From NCBI GenBank assembly GCA_012934845.2, contig WNNJ02000939.1, positions 1-64,000 on the forward strand: 64,000 bases of DNA, given 5' to 3'. The DNA is from Pomphorhynchus laevis (lineage: Eukaryota; Acanthocephala; Palaeacanthocephala; Echinorhynchida; Pomphorhynchidae). Shown here in pieces: positions 11,200-21,580 of this stretch (positions are counted from its first letter, which is position 1; every line of letters begins with the position of its first letter). The notes beneath the pieces are model-generated. The model saw only the letters and a program-made list of their open reading frames with translations, was not told the DNA's origin and ran no database searches. Made by a program: the position numbers and the translations under genes.

Positions 11200-11490
11200 G
11201 TTAGCTTCCATAAAAGCTGTTAGTAGATTCTATTTTAGTTAGTTCAGCAAATAATTTTGATGAATTAATATCTGATATGACGTAACACAATTAGAAAATA
11301 TCAGATTTTATTTTGTTAATCTTGAAAGACATTTCGGTCAATCTCAGTGAACCTTTTAATGAAAAAGTGACACTCATGAAAAGGGTCACTGAGATTGGCC
11401 GAAAAGTCAAATAAATAAAACCTGTTCTCATGATGGTAAAATGTCTTTTAAAACTAATATATGTTGGCACATAAATGTAATTTTATATTA
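11200..11490. repeat. Foldback unit B, second copy of the 10.5-kb unit
   Basis: This repeats unit A in the same orientation: TTAGCTTCCATAAAAGCTGT, AATAATTTTGATGAATTAAT, GACATTTCGGTCAATCTCAG, GGGTCACTGAGATTGGCC and AAAACTAATATATGTTGGCAC. The outer left arm is shorter, so the palindrome is partial. The 280 bp between the units are AT-rich and unassigned. Confidence 0.7.
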
Positions 11491-11589
11491 TATTTGTAAT
11501 TATATAATAATTATATTAAATTATAAATTATATTATATTTCTATTTTATTACAATAAAATAGAAATATCGGCAATTCTATCAGAATAAT

Positions 11590-12292
11590 CTTATATTCGG
11601 AAAAAGGTATACATGTATATGTATATAATAAGAATATATCTAAGATAGATATTTGGAAAGATTATATATTTGATAAAATTAAAAATAAAATGAAAATAGC
11701 AAACAATTACAAAAGGAAAGATCAAATTAATAAAGATATGTATAAAGAACTTACTAAATTAAAGGATAACTATATAATAACAACTATTGATAAAGCTAGT
11801 AATAACTTTGTCTTCATATGCAAAAAGCTTTATTATGATATACTAATGAAAGAGGTTAATTCTAATGATTTAAATGTAAATCCAACATATGAACGCAGTG
11901 AGTTAAGTTTAGAAACAATTATTACAAGTCACTGTTCTATAATGGATAAAAAGGGTATAAAGGTTGAATTAGATAATAAAACTATACCTATATTATATTA
12001 GAATCCAAAATTACATAAAAATCCAATAAAACCTAGGTTCATATGTAGTGCGCTTAAATGTACATTAAAACCACTTTCTGTCTATATGAATAAAATACTT
12101 AAAGTAATTAAAGCACATTTTAAAAAATATTGCAAGGTAATCGAAATTAATACTGGTATAAAACACTATTTCAGTATTAATTCTACAAAAGAATTTTAGA
12201 ACAGACAAAAGGAATAAATTTTCAAAATATAAATACATACGATTTTAGTACGATTTATACAAATCCAGATTTAGTAGATCTAGTAGATCTGC
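11590..12292 (+). mobile_element. P1 Penelope-like element, N-terminal half of the RT
   Basis: The frame 11690-12001 and its continuation show, in order: IWKDYIFDKIKNK, TTIDKASNNFVFICKK (the PLE/RT N-terminal DKASNN signature), LYYDILMKEV, then IPILY followed by NPKLHKNPIKPRFI (RT motif 1/2 region) and, near 12240, YDFSTIYTN (the motif A block, YDFSTLYTN in other copies). These motifs in this order define the PLE RT. The copy is interrupted in about three places and ends where LINE A begins at about 12293. The remaining RT half does not resume on the other side of that LINE. Confidence 0.8.
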
Positions 12293-13895
12293 CGAAGTCT
12301 CATCTGTCCTCATGTTCTTGCCAAACAAAACCTCACCTGCCGATCCACTGCCTACCCCTATACTAAAATCCATGTGCTCATCGATATCCCCTTTCCTCAC
12401 CACCTTGTTCAACTCGTCCATCCGCAGTCGTATCTCTCCATCGCACTGGAAAACCTACATCGTTAGTCCCCTCCTTAAGAAACAATCGCTCGACTCCGTA
12501 CTTCCTTCTAGCTATCGCCCCATTTCACTCATTTCTACTCTTTCTAAGCTCTTAGAACGCCTTATCGTTATACAGATCAACGTTTATCTATCTTCATCTA
12601 ATCTGTACCCTCCTTTACAATCCGCTTTCCGCTCTAATCACTCCACAGAAATCGCATGCATGAAAGTTTACAACGATCTAGTCATTTCTTCATGACAAGG
12701 CTCTACATAGTGTTATCATCTTCCTCGACCTCTCCTCCGCCTTCGACATTGTCGACCACTCAGTCCTCCTTTCTCGCCTTCATTATGATTACGGCTTTTC
12801 TTCCTCCTCAGTAGCATGGTTTGCCTCATAACTATCCGACCGTTCCTTTCGCGTCTGTTCTAATTCATCTTCCTCCCCTCCCTAATTTTGCGGAATCCTG
12901 CAAGGTTCAGTCCTAAGTACCCTGCTTTTCTCTCTTCTGCTTGGCGATCTCTCTCCGTTTATCAAACCTCACTCCTTTAACGTAATCTAATACGCCGATG
13001 ACATCCTAATCTATGCTCATGCACCCGCACATCGCATAAATATATCGGCATTTCGCCTCCAACTGTCTCTTCTATCTACAAACGTCTCTTTAATATCCAT
13101 CTCGGTCTGAACCCCGATAAGTCCAAAATAATGTGGATCATCCCCTCGTCGACCTAGCATATAGCATCCCCCTGTATCTATTGCATCATTAATCATCCCC
13201 GTAGTTCACAATATCACTTTCTTAGGAATCCATTTCGAAGATCACCTTTCCCTTAAACCCTTCGTTCGTGACAATGTCCGCTTGTCTAACTTAATTATCC
13301 GTGACATCTGCCGTATCCGCCAGTTTATCGACTTCCGTTCCTGTATGTCTCTTCTTTCATCGCTTTTTTTCCTAAAATCGATTACTGTCTCAGCCTTTTC
13401 GCTAATTCTCCAAAATCCACTATCCTACACCTACAACACATTATTAACTCCGCCGTTCGAGTGCCCCTACGTATCCGGCGCTTTGACCACACATCCACAT
13501 ATATTGCCTAACTCTCCTGGCCTACCACCCACATCCACTTCAAACTCCGCCTTCTCGTAACTTTTCGTCTCATCGCTGTCGGCTCCCCATCGTTAATCAA
13601 CCTCCCTTCCCTAGACGACACTCGTTTCACCCCTCTCTATCACTGCGTTTCCGTTATTCTTTCTTATTCTACGTTCCCAATTACTCTAACAACAACGGTC
13701 TCCGATCCGTCCTGGTCGCCGCATTCACTCGCCTGGAATCAGCTCCCACTCGACGTCCGCCGCACTCCCTCCTTTATTGCATTAAAATGCCACATCCGTA
13801 TCCACCTCCTCGAAACATGATTTAGATTTTGTTGTTGTGGTCATGTAAGCGTGCGCCGGCACGCATTTGCCACGTAAAAAATAAACTTTTTTACC
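12293..13895 (+). mobile_element. LINE A copy, 5'-truncated RT and 3' end
   Basis: Read on the plus strand, 12312-12695 gives LPNKTSPADPLPTPILK, SSYRPISLISTLSKLLERL and AFRSNHSTEIA, the start of a CR1/L2-like LINE reverse transcriptase. Further RT blocks follow in changing frames: YADDI-like at about 13000, and ITFLGIHFEDHLSLKPFVRD near 13225. The 3' UTR has CATGTAAGCGTGCGCCGGCA, CATTTGCCACGT and an A-rich end, shared with the 31.6- and 42.7-kb copies. It has one early stop and numerous frameshifts. The whole sense strand is strongly pyrimidine-rich. The 5' junction lies inside P1, so this insertion is younger than that P1 copy. Confidence 0.85.
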
Positions 13896-14009
13896 ATCAC
13901 AGTGAGCTTTTGAAATTACCCCCACATTATTGAAATTAAAATGTAAAAAGCTTAAATTAAGCATTAAAGATTGAACTTGCTTAATTGAATCCTGCAATTC
14001 AAAATCCAT

Positions 14010-14500
14010 TTTCACCTTTCAGAGTGACATCTATCAGCAAATAGATAGCGTTTCAATGGGGTCTCCTCTAGCTCTATCAATGGTAGATATCTACATGAGT
14101 AAGTGTGAGAAAAACATTTACCTGGTCTTGTCTAATATTGGAGGTACGTGGACGACGCTTTTGCATTTAATGTAGAACTAGAATCGTGCAATTTGGATAC
14201 CTTGCTGAATATGAAAGATCCGGATACTCAATGGAGCGTTACAATGAGGATTCAGAAAAACATATTTCATTTTTAGACTTAGACATATTTCGACAGCAAA
14301 TGCTTAAGACGGTCGTACATAGGAAAGCTGGCATACTGGGGATCAACCGGTTGGTCCACTGACAAACCTTCTAGATATAAAAGCCAGGAGGCTGCTTCAT
14401 TACACTATAGAGCTACACAATTTTTTGGTTTGAAATATAATCGATCCAAACATTCGATTGCAGAGTCAAATTCGACCATGTTCGAAACGTATCTGTAAAC
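14010..14500 (+). mobile_element. P2: Penelope-type reverse transcriptase fragment
   Basis: From 14013 the frame reads TFQSDIYQQIDSVSMGSPLA and then LSMVDIYMS. A shifted frame gives YVDDAFAFN, then FLDLDIFRQQ. MGSPLAxxxxDIYM and YVDDxF are the classic motif B and C blocks of canonical Penelope/Poseidon-type RTs, distinct from P1 with its PMGGNSSP and YIDD. The fragment is decayed, with several interruptions. The nuclease domain at 20.6 kb could come from a relative. The 115 bp to its left, after the LINE A tail, are unassigned. Confidence 0.75.
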
Positions 14501-16480
14501 TTACGGAGAAGTGTGATTGATTAGTATATCCAATTTATCGTGTACAGAAATTTCTGAAATTTTCGATTTCAGAATGTTCTGATTTCATAATCGATAGAGT
14601 TAGGAAGTATATAGAACAATTCTGGCTTGATTAGTTTCTCCATGTTATAGTACTTGAATAAATTGTGTTGTTTAAATAGAATTATGGGATAAAGCGAGAT
14701 AGAAGCTCTATTTAAGTATCTAAAACAAAAGTAATCAAAACTATTCCAGTAAATTAGATTTATAAATTCACATAAACGAAGAAATTTGTTTCGTTCCAAA
14801 AATTACAATGTTTCGGTAATTGTTGTGATCATCTTTGTAAAATTACAAACAATTTATTTAGTTTATGAATAAACTGTTTGCAATCTTCCTAAAGTTCTTA
14901 AAAATAAATTATCAAAGTTGTTAAAGATAATTCTATGATTATCAGTTTCAATTTTACTTGATACTCATTACTGTTTTATAAACTGAAAAAAATCAGTTTG
15001 TAATTTCCTGAAAATGATAGCTCAGGGGCAATCGAAATATTGTAATTTTCGAATGAAACAAATTCCTTCGTTATGCAATAAATTTATAAAACTACAAGGA
15101 GAAATAAATGGATATTTTCTATACTTTATTTACATTTAGTTACAAACATTTCTTTAGTGCTAACAAATTTTAAGTTATGCTCGTCTTTTTGGCTATTACC
15201 TTCGCTTAAGTATTTAATATAGTGATGTTTGTGTATTTTCTTTTTGATTATCGTGAATAAACAAGTTTTAATATTATGATCATAATTGCCAATCATATAT
15301 ATTGCATTGTTCCATCCGTTTTCAAATGTTAAACATGTCTGACATAGCATGCTTTTTATTTTATTTCGTGCCAAATGCAATATATAGTTGTTTTGTAGGG
15401 AGCGAAATATTTTGTTTCCTGTTTGATACACAGACAATTGGTTACCCAAAATATTTGCGTAACTTGCACTTTATGCTGTAAAGTATATGGTCTTGTTTGT
15501 TTTAAAACATTTACTAATATATTTATTTAATACTTATAATTTACATTATAAATACTACAAATAGATATAAATTATATGAATATAATTTATATTTAATTAT
15601 AACTTATATTAAATATTAATTTTTTTATTAAATTATAATTTATATTACAATTCATTAGAATTTCATTTGAGTTTGGTGGATTATTATGCATATTGCTGGA
15701 AAATAATTAAATTATTAATAAATTAAAATAAATTAAAATATGAGAATAAATTAAAATACGATTGTATTTTGTAAACAAGCTTTTGATGCTCCGAGAATAA
15801 TCAAAATAATAATTATGTATAATCAATAATTATCTTATTATATAAAAATAAAACACATTATGAACATAATCCATATTTAATGACTTTCGGATATCATTTC
15901 CAGTCAAGAAAATGTCTATAGAAATGGTATTTAATTATATTTAATTATAATTTATCACATAAAGATAAATAAAATGTAGATTATAATATTTATAATGTAT
16001 ATTGTAAATATGAAATAAAAATATTAGATTACAATGAATGTAAACGACAATTAATTTAATCCATTTTTATATTTTGTTTAAAATTGCGCGTTTAAAATTT
16101 CATAATTTATGTTTTGAACATCAAATACTGTTGTATAGCAGTGACACTTCATTTACAGTGAAACGAATAATGTAACTGCTAGTTTAATTGCAGTTACTGT
16201 TCGCTCTCAATATATAATCCGTATTGTGTAATTAGGAGAGAGTGAGAAATGGTATTATTGAAAATTCGAATACCATTCGAGGCTCTTATTAATTCATTTA
16301 TTATAATCATTACATTAAAATTCATATAATCAGAATAATCAGAACAATTCATATAATCAGAATATTAAAATTCATATATATAATCAGAAAAAATGAAGTT
16401 TTTTTCTTGACGTTGTTATCGAAAAATCGAATTTTTAATAAATACCACCTCTCACTCTCTTAATACAATACTAATCATTT
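14501..16480. other. AT-rich spacer with one unexplained ORF
   Basis: No element terminus or known domain was found. On the minus strand 15449-15126 holds an open frame of 107 codons rich in Lys, Asn, Cys and Tyr (starts MGNQLSVYQ) with no recognisable family. It may be chance or an old exon. Another minus frame at 14799-14569 is low-complexity. The rest is AT-rich, with runs of ATTATAATTTATAT near 15540-15660. Confidence 0.3.
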
Positions 16481-16489
16481 CTTCTCCAA

Positions 16490-16900
16490 CCTCGACTTGA
16501 TTAAAGTGGAGCTGTCAAACGACAAGCAACCCATCTTGTGTCCTCAGCGCGTGGTGTCAACTATACCCAGAGACTGGCATTGTTGAATGTCCACACTGTT
16601 GCCACGTTAAAATATTTTTTGTTGTTGAACGTTCCCTGTCTGAAGCCGACCTAGTGTATGTATAGCGCTCACGGTCTATACCTGGAGATGTTTCGAAGTT
16701 TCTGTTTACAATTCGTCCACCGGGTCGAGTACGAGGCCACAGACTTATGATAAAGCGAAGGTTCTGTCCCAGAACAAATTGTGTTACCATAAGCGATCGC
16801 ATTGCTGACCTGTGAAACAATCTTCATGCATCGACAATCGAAAGCGGTTCCGTCCAGAAGTTCAAGGCAATTATTAAATCACGACAATTACAGTTTCACC
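16490..16900. other. GC-richer patch of unknown origin
   Basis: About 400 bp with clearly higher G+C than its surroundings and an 87-codon open frame on the minus strand (16820-16557). Compositionally it looks like decayed coding or element DNA. I could not match any frame on either strand to a known transposase, integrase or RT motif. Confidence 0.3.
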
Positions 16901-18837
16901 TTTTTTCTTTTCTGTTTTTATTTTTCAGCTATGTGATCCAGCCAATTTGAGCTTATGCTCCTGGGATGTTATAACAATAATTAAATTTGCAAAATTTAAT
17001 ACGAAAGTATTTCATTAAAATTAAATGCAAATAAAAGCAGACGAGTCGAGTGATCGTCAGCCAACATTAATAGGACCGAAACGTGAAATGTAGGTATTAG
17101 ATCAGTAGCTGATAAGGTCCAATAATACTGAAATGTAGCGTACTTCTATTGGCTCATATTGGTTAAAGTAGCGTGCAGAATAAAAAATATTTATCAAAAT
17201 TTCGATAGTAACAAAGCTTTCAGTAATTTACTTCATTCTAGTTAAGAGTGAAATTTCACAAATTTTTTATTAAGCAAGTATTTTAGTAATTGCATTTTTA
17301 ACGACGATGCATATAAAAAAGTTTATAGCAACATTGATTTCGATGTATTTTTTAAACAATTTTTATGATTTTTACAGTGTTAAATATTTAATTGTTTTTG
17401 AATTTTAAAATACTGAAATATATAAAATTGTAGTGACTACTTTGTAATGCAAATCCACAATGTTCTAATTTTTGTTTGATTGCACGGGTATATCAACATA
17501 AATATTTTTGTATGTATGTAAATATCATCAAGAAACTATATAATAAATTGACTTTCAAACTATTTAATTTTATAAATATCCTTATTATTGTGTAAAGATC
17601 CTCATTTATATTTGTGTAAAGATCTTCAAGGCACTATTAGCATTTTTCTTATTCTGTTGTAAATTTCTAATAATATGTTTTGCTTATTTTGTTTATTCTG
17701 TATATATAATGTACAGAATAAATATATATAATAATATATATTAATATATATATATATATTAATATATTAATATATATTAATATTTTTTGGAATTATTGCC
17801 AATGACAAAGATAAGATTACACTTTTTGTCTTCTAAATTGTGTTTTGTATTGGAATGTCGACTGACTAATAAGCTCTGCGTTAAGTAAAAGTAAAATATT
17901 CAATTTATTATTCGCATATGTAATATTGTAATCCAAACCTACATCATGTTGTTTCTGATACAAAAGTATTTTTTTGAAATGTAGCAATACGCTACATTTC
18001 AGTATTGGTGGACCTCTTCAATTACTGATCCGATTTTAATAAATTTTCTTAATTGCATTTCGAAAAATTTAAATGAGACGATGTTCGCGTTTGTTAACTT
18101 AAAGAATGTGATGGTATAAGTTATTTAGAAAACCCTTAGGCAAAAATGATATAAACAATAAGCTTTTTTCATTAGTAGACTTATGATATCTACTCGATGT
18201 AGTTTCGATTTAATATCATTATGCATCAAAAGTCTTATTGATAATGTAGAAGGTTGTAGAGACTCATTAATACTGTAGATAATGTAGTATTCTAGGATTT
18301 AATTATTTATAAACTACTTAAAATTTTCAATTGCTGATGTATTCTCTACTTGCAAAAGTTCATGGGAGTCCCTAATTGAGCACGTAAAAGCTTTTAAACC
18401 CGGATAAACACCATTAATGATTTGCATAATATGTAAGAGTTTACTTTTTTTAATAGTTGATAATAATTTTGATCATTAATAATTTCAATAATGATCCATT
18501 ATCAATCATAATACAGAAATATTTAGAGCACATTTTCCGCGCATGCTTGATGATTTTCTCAAGTGTATTTCATCTTAAAATGTATTAAAAATACCCATAT
18601 CATTGTTAAATTTGTAAATTTAATGGAGCGAAACAAGTTTCCTGGTATTTAAAATATTCACATAATCAAAATTTCGTTTACTGAACTGTTAACATCATAA
18701 AGATATGGCTACAATTGTCCTGTTCGCAACTAACTTGCGCCAATTTATAACTTTTCAACACAATTTATTATTTTAATAAATTCCGTTATTTGTCACTTCG
18801 TTATTTTATGTTGCTTAAAATTCTTATACGTCGTCTG
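16901..18837. other. AT-rich spacer containing a 27-bp inverted repeat pair
   Basis: No coding motif is seen. At 17116-17142 GGTCCAATAATACTGAAATG and following bases recur inverted at 17988-18014 (CATTTCAGTATTGGTGGACC), 870 bp apart, with one or two mismatches. The left copy is preceded by GGACCGAAACGTGAAATG and GCTGATAAGG, words reminiscent of the hammerhead-like PLE ends. An AT microsatellite (AATATATATTAATATATATATAT) lies at 17700-17785. Confidence 0.45.
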
Positions 18838-19005
18838 TTATTTATTCTAATACATCGTCTGTTATTGATTAGTTAATTCATAAAAATTGACATTTATTTT
18901 AAAATCTTGATCAATAACAACGTCTGTTATTTATTAGTCAATTCATAAAAATGACGTTTATTTTAAAATGTTGATCAATAACAACGTCTGTTATTTATTT
19001 ATTAT
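18838..19005 (+). repeat. Tandem repeats of part of the P1 tail
   Basis: A unit of about 66 bp containing AACGTCTGTTATTTATTAGT, CATAAAAATGACGTTTATTT and TTGATCAATAAC is repeated about two and a half times. The sequence then runs into the end of a P1 coding region. The unit is the outer right arm of the P1 palindrome. Confidence 0.7.
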
Positions 19006-19386
19006 TTTTATGGATGGATAATAAATAATATACTTTGCATTAGAATAAGATATTAGATAGTTATTTCAGAGGAAATACATCATTAGCATGTATTTGGCCC
19101 CGCTGCTATGTTGGGTAGAGGAGTTAGGGGCCGAAACCTGATAGCATAGCAGTTCCTCCTGATGACCTCTAATTCTTATTCTGATACAACGTCTGTTATT
19201 TATTAGTCAATTCATAAAAATGACGTTTATTTTAAATTTCAATTTTTTATTTTAACTTGATTTAAATTATAGAAAATCTAAAAACAATTATTAATTTTAT
19301 TATTTAATTATTACTTTTTGATTTAGCATTATTATGTTTTGTTTAGTTTATAATTATATTAAATACGTAGACTCAGTTAGCTGATT
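19006..19386 (+). mobile_element. P1 tail with complete palindrome
   Basis: It begins with the last codons of the P1 protein (TTTATGGATGGATAATAAAT), followed by the full palindrome and the terminal TACGTAGACTCAGTTAGCTG at 19365-19384. The sequence is almost identical to the tails at 457-833 and 59480-59850, so these copies are relatively recent. Confidence 0.8.
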
Positions 19387-19398
19387 TTATGATCCATT

Positions 19399-19575
19399 AT
19401 TGATAAATAATTATTGGATCTGGATCAAAAAAGAGGAAATTTTTATTTATATTTTGCTAACTTCTGTTAGCATCTTCAGAAAATTACTGTAATTGTCTGA
19501 AAATGCTGATAGAACTTAGCGAAATATCAAATAAAAGTTTCTTTCTTTCTATGATCCAGCTCCAATAATTCATTA
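19399..19575. repeat. Foldback with two opposed hammerhead-like cores
   Basis: Arms of about 70 bp (ATTGGATCTGGATCA...AAGAGG and its reverse complement) enclose two hammerhead-like motifs. On the minus strand 19479-19452 reads CUGAAGA, U, then a perfect six-pair stem II (GCUAAC, loop AGAA, GUUAGC) and an A-rich box. On the plus strand 19497-19528 shows the same layout ending GAAAUAUC. Hammerheads in PLE pseudo-LTRs use exactly this order (CUGANGA, stem II, GAAA, very short stem III, UH). Single copies deviate from the core, and there is one extra U before stem II. Confidence 0.55.
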
Positions 19576-19680
19576 GTTTTATTAATAATAAGTCTACTGG
19601 GTAAGATACAATGAAATATGTATTTTTTCAATACAAAATAAATTTTTTCTTTATTTACATTGGTTTTTAAAATAGTTGAT

Positions 19681-19790
19681 AATGATCCATTATTGATAAA
19701 TAATTATTGGAGCTGGATCTAAGAAAAGAGGAAATTATTTTTGATATTTCGTTAATTTCTGTTAGCATCTTCAGAAAATTATTATGTAAT
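19681..19790 (-). ncRNA. Hammerhead-like ribozyme core, second copy
   Basis: On the minus strand 19774-19743 reads CUGAAGA, U, GCUAAC, AGAA, AUUAAC, then GAAAUAUC. This gives the CUGANGA and GAAA boxes of the hammerhead, a stem II with four of six pairs kept, and a minimal stem III (AU/AU) before the cleavage-site C. The flank TCTTAGATCCAGCTCCAATAA matches the arms of the 19.4-kb foldback. Whether it cleaves is unknown; stem I is weak. Confidence 0.5.
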
Positions 19791-20093
19791 AAAAAAAGTT
19801 CAAAACGATCGCCGCCATTTGCTTCGGGCAGGTGCTGTTGTTATTAGCTATAACCAGCTGCTTTCACTATTTGCTTTCATTTTTGACACGATCTCGGCAA
19901 CTTTTGAAGGTACACAAAACGCAATAAAAAATAGAGTGATTCAAAATAGCTTAGAAAAAAACAAAAATAATTACCATTATATTTTCATTCAAAATAAATA
20001 ATTTGAAAAAAATTAGAAAAATATAAAAAAATAACAATTAAAAGTACTAGAAAAATTAATTCTAATTATCTTATTATTTAAGATAATTAGAAT

Positions 20094-20277
20094 AAATGCA
20101 AAAGTTAATCAGATCAAAGGATGAGTTAGTTATTTTATATATTGCATGTATATAGAATGTTTAAACATTCTATATTACTAACTACTTACAATGAGCCACT
20201 GATAAAGCCTTAACGCGGCGAAAACTTTGACAATATAAAAACTAACTCTGCCTTTGATCTGATTAACTTTTGCATTT
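20094..20277 (+). repeat. Inverted-repeat unit with a hammerhead-like core
   Basis: A 38-bp inverted repeat (AAATGCAAAAGTTAATCAGA at the left, its complement at 20258-20277) closes a 184-bp unit. Inside are a perfect 26-bp palindrome centred on GTTTAAAC (20150-20175) and, at 20199-20224, CTGATAA, GCC, loop, GGC, GAAAA, the layout of a short-stem hammerhead. This is likely the pseudo-LTR of the PLE whose nuclease follows at 20.4-20.9 kb. Confidence 0.5.
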
Positions 20278-20348
20278 CTACAACATGAAGCTAAGAGATA
20301 AGCGGACATTTAATTCTATTTATAATTATAATCTTATGGTAATTAGAA

Positions 20349-21104
20349 TTCTATTAGATAAAAACGGTTTTCCATCATGGGCAATTAAAGTCTTTCTACA
20401 AAAGTAGCAAAACAAATAAAAATATTGTTTTTGGACTGGAAGGAGAAAAGAAATACATAGGATTATCATTTATAAATAATTTTTGGAATATTAATTTCAA
20501 AAGATTTGTTTCAAACAATAAAACATTAAATACTTTAAATATTGTTTTGTATAATAGTAAACTACCGAAGTTACATAACATTTTGAAAAATAAACCCAAA
20601 CATGATAATGATGGCGTTGTTTATAAAAATTCATGTTTAGTATGCGATAAAATATATGTGGGTCAAACAGGCCGAACTTTAGAGACTAAATAAAAAAACA
20701 CAAATACACACTCAAAAAGGCCTAAGTAGCGCTATTGTAGACCATAGTTTAAATTTAGATCACAATATTGACTATAATAATACTGTTGTTTTAGCAAAAG
20801 AGACCAATTGTTTAAATAAAAAAAATCTTGAGGGTCATTACATTCATAAAAACTCCAATATTAAAATGCCGAATAATAAACCTGACGTAACGTTAAATAT
20901 TTTGTAAAGATGTTGTAAACGATTCTTTTGTTTAAATAATATTTTCTATTATATTTTTATACTTAATTTAATTTTTCTAGTACTTTTTTCCTATGTATTT
21001 ATTTTCTTGTTCTGGGCCAAAAACAACTTGCATATCCTTTTTGGTACTTTTGTAGAAAGCCTTTTTAAGTGCCCATGATGGAAAACAGTTTTTATCTATT
21101 AGAT
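20349..21104 (+). mobile_element. PLE GIY-YIG endonuclease piece between 50-bp inverted repeats
   Basis: The inner sequence codes for a canonical C-terminal PLE nuclease region: LPKLHNIL, GVVYKNSC, CLVC, then KIYVGQTGRTLETK, the GIY-YIG core with its preceding CxxC, and downstream shifted-frame HTKxxxx-type blocks to about 20900. No RT is attached. The terminal repeats, TTAGATAAAAACGGTTTTCC...CATGGGCA...CTTTCTACAAAAG at 20349-20405 and the reverse at 21045-21104, are about 90 percent alike. PLEs are known for inverted as well as direct pseudo-LTR arrangements. The coding part is interrupted in several places. P1 starts immediately to the right. Confidence 0.7.
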
Positions 21105-21580
21105 CAAATCAGCTAACTGAGTCTACGTATTTAATATAATTATAAAATAAACAAAACATAATAATGCTAAATCAAAATTTAATAATTAAATAATAAAATA
21201 AATAATTGTTTTAAGATTTTTTATAATTTAAATCAAGTTAAAATAAAAAATTGAAATTTAAAAAGTCATTTTTATGAATTGACTAATAAATAACAGACGT
21301 TGTATCAGAATAAGAATTAGAGGTCATCAGAAGGAACTGCTATGCTATCAGGTTTCGGCCCCTAACTCCTCTACCCAACATAGCAGCATGGCAAAATACA
21401 TTATAATAACGTATTTCATCTGATAATATTTCACAGAATATTGTCTCATACATATATTATCCATCCATACAAATTTTCCGCCAATGATTTAAAATTTATT
21501 TTTAATAATATTGTGCTGATTTATATATTTTACTATTTTCTGCTTGATGTTATTTTTATAGTAACCCAGTTAACTCAGAA
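21104..21580 (-). mobile_element. P1 tail and RT C-terminal end
   Basis: In minus orientation: terminus AAATCAGCTAACTGAGTCTA at 21105, complete palindrome at 21285-21400, then the last 40 or so codons of the P1 protein region (TATTATCCATCCATACAAAT at 21455) fading out near 21580. It abuts the 50-bp inverted repeat of the neighbouring PLE, so it may have inserted into that element's end. Confidence 0.7.

Noticed and set aside
15126-15449. Host gene on the minus strand
   Set aside because: The 107-codon frame has no recognisable domain, no clear splice or start context and a composition expected of AT-rich chance ORFs; kept only as a remark.
16557-16820. Transposase or integrase gene in the GC-richer patch
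   Set aside because: No DDE, HTH or integrase motif could be found in any frame.
20349-21104. DNA transposon (MITE) because of terminal inverted repeats
   Set aside because: The interior codes for a PLE GIY-YIG nuclease, and PLEs are known to have inverted terminal arrangements; no transposase or target duplication is seen.
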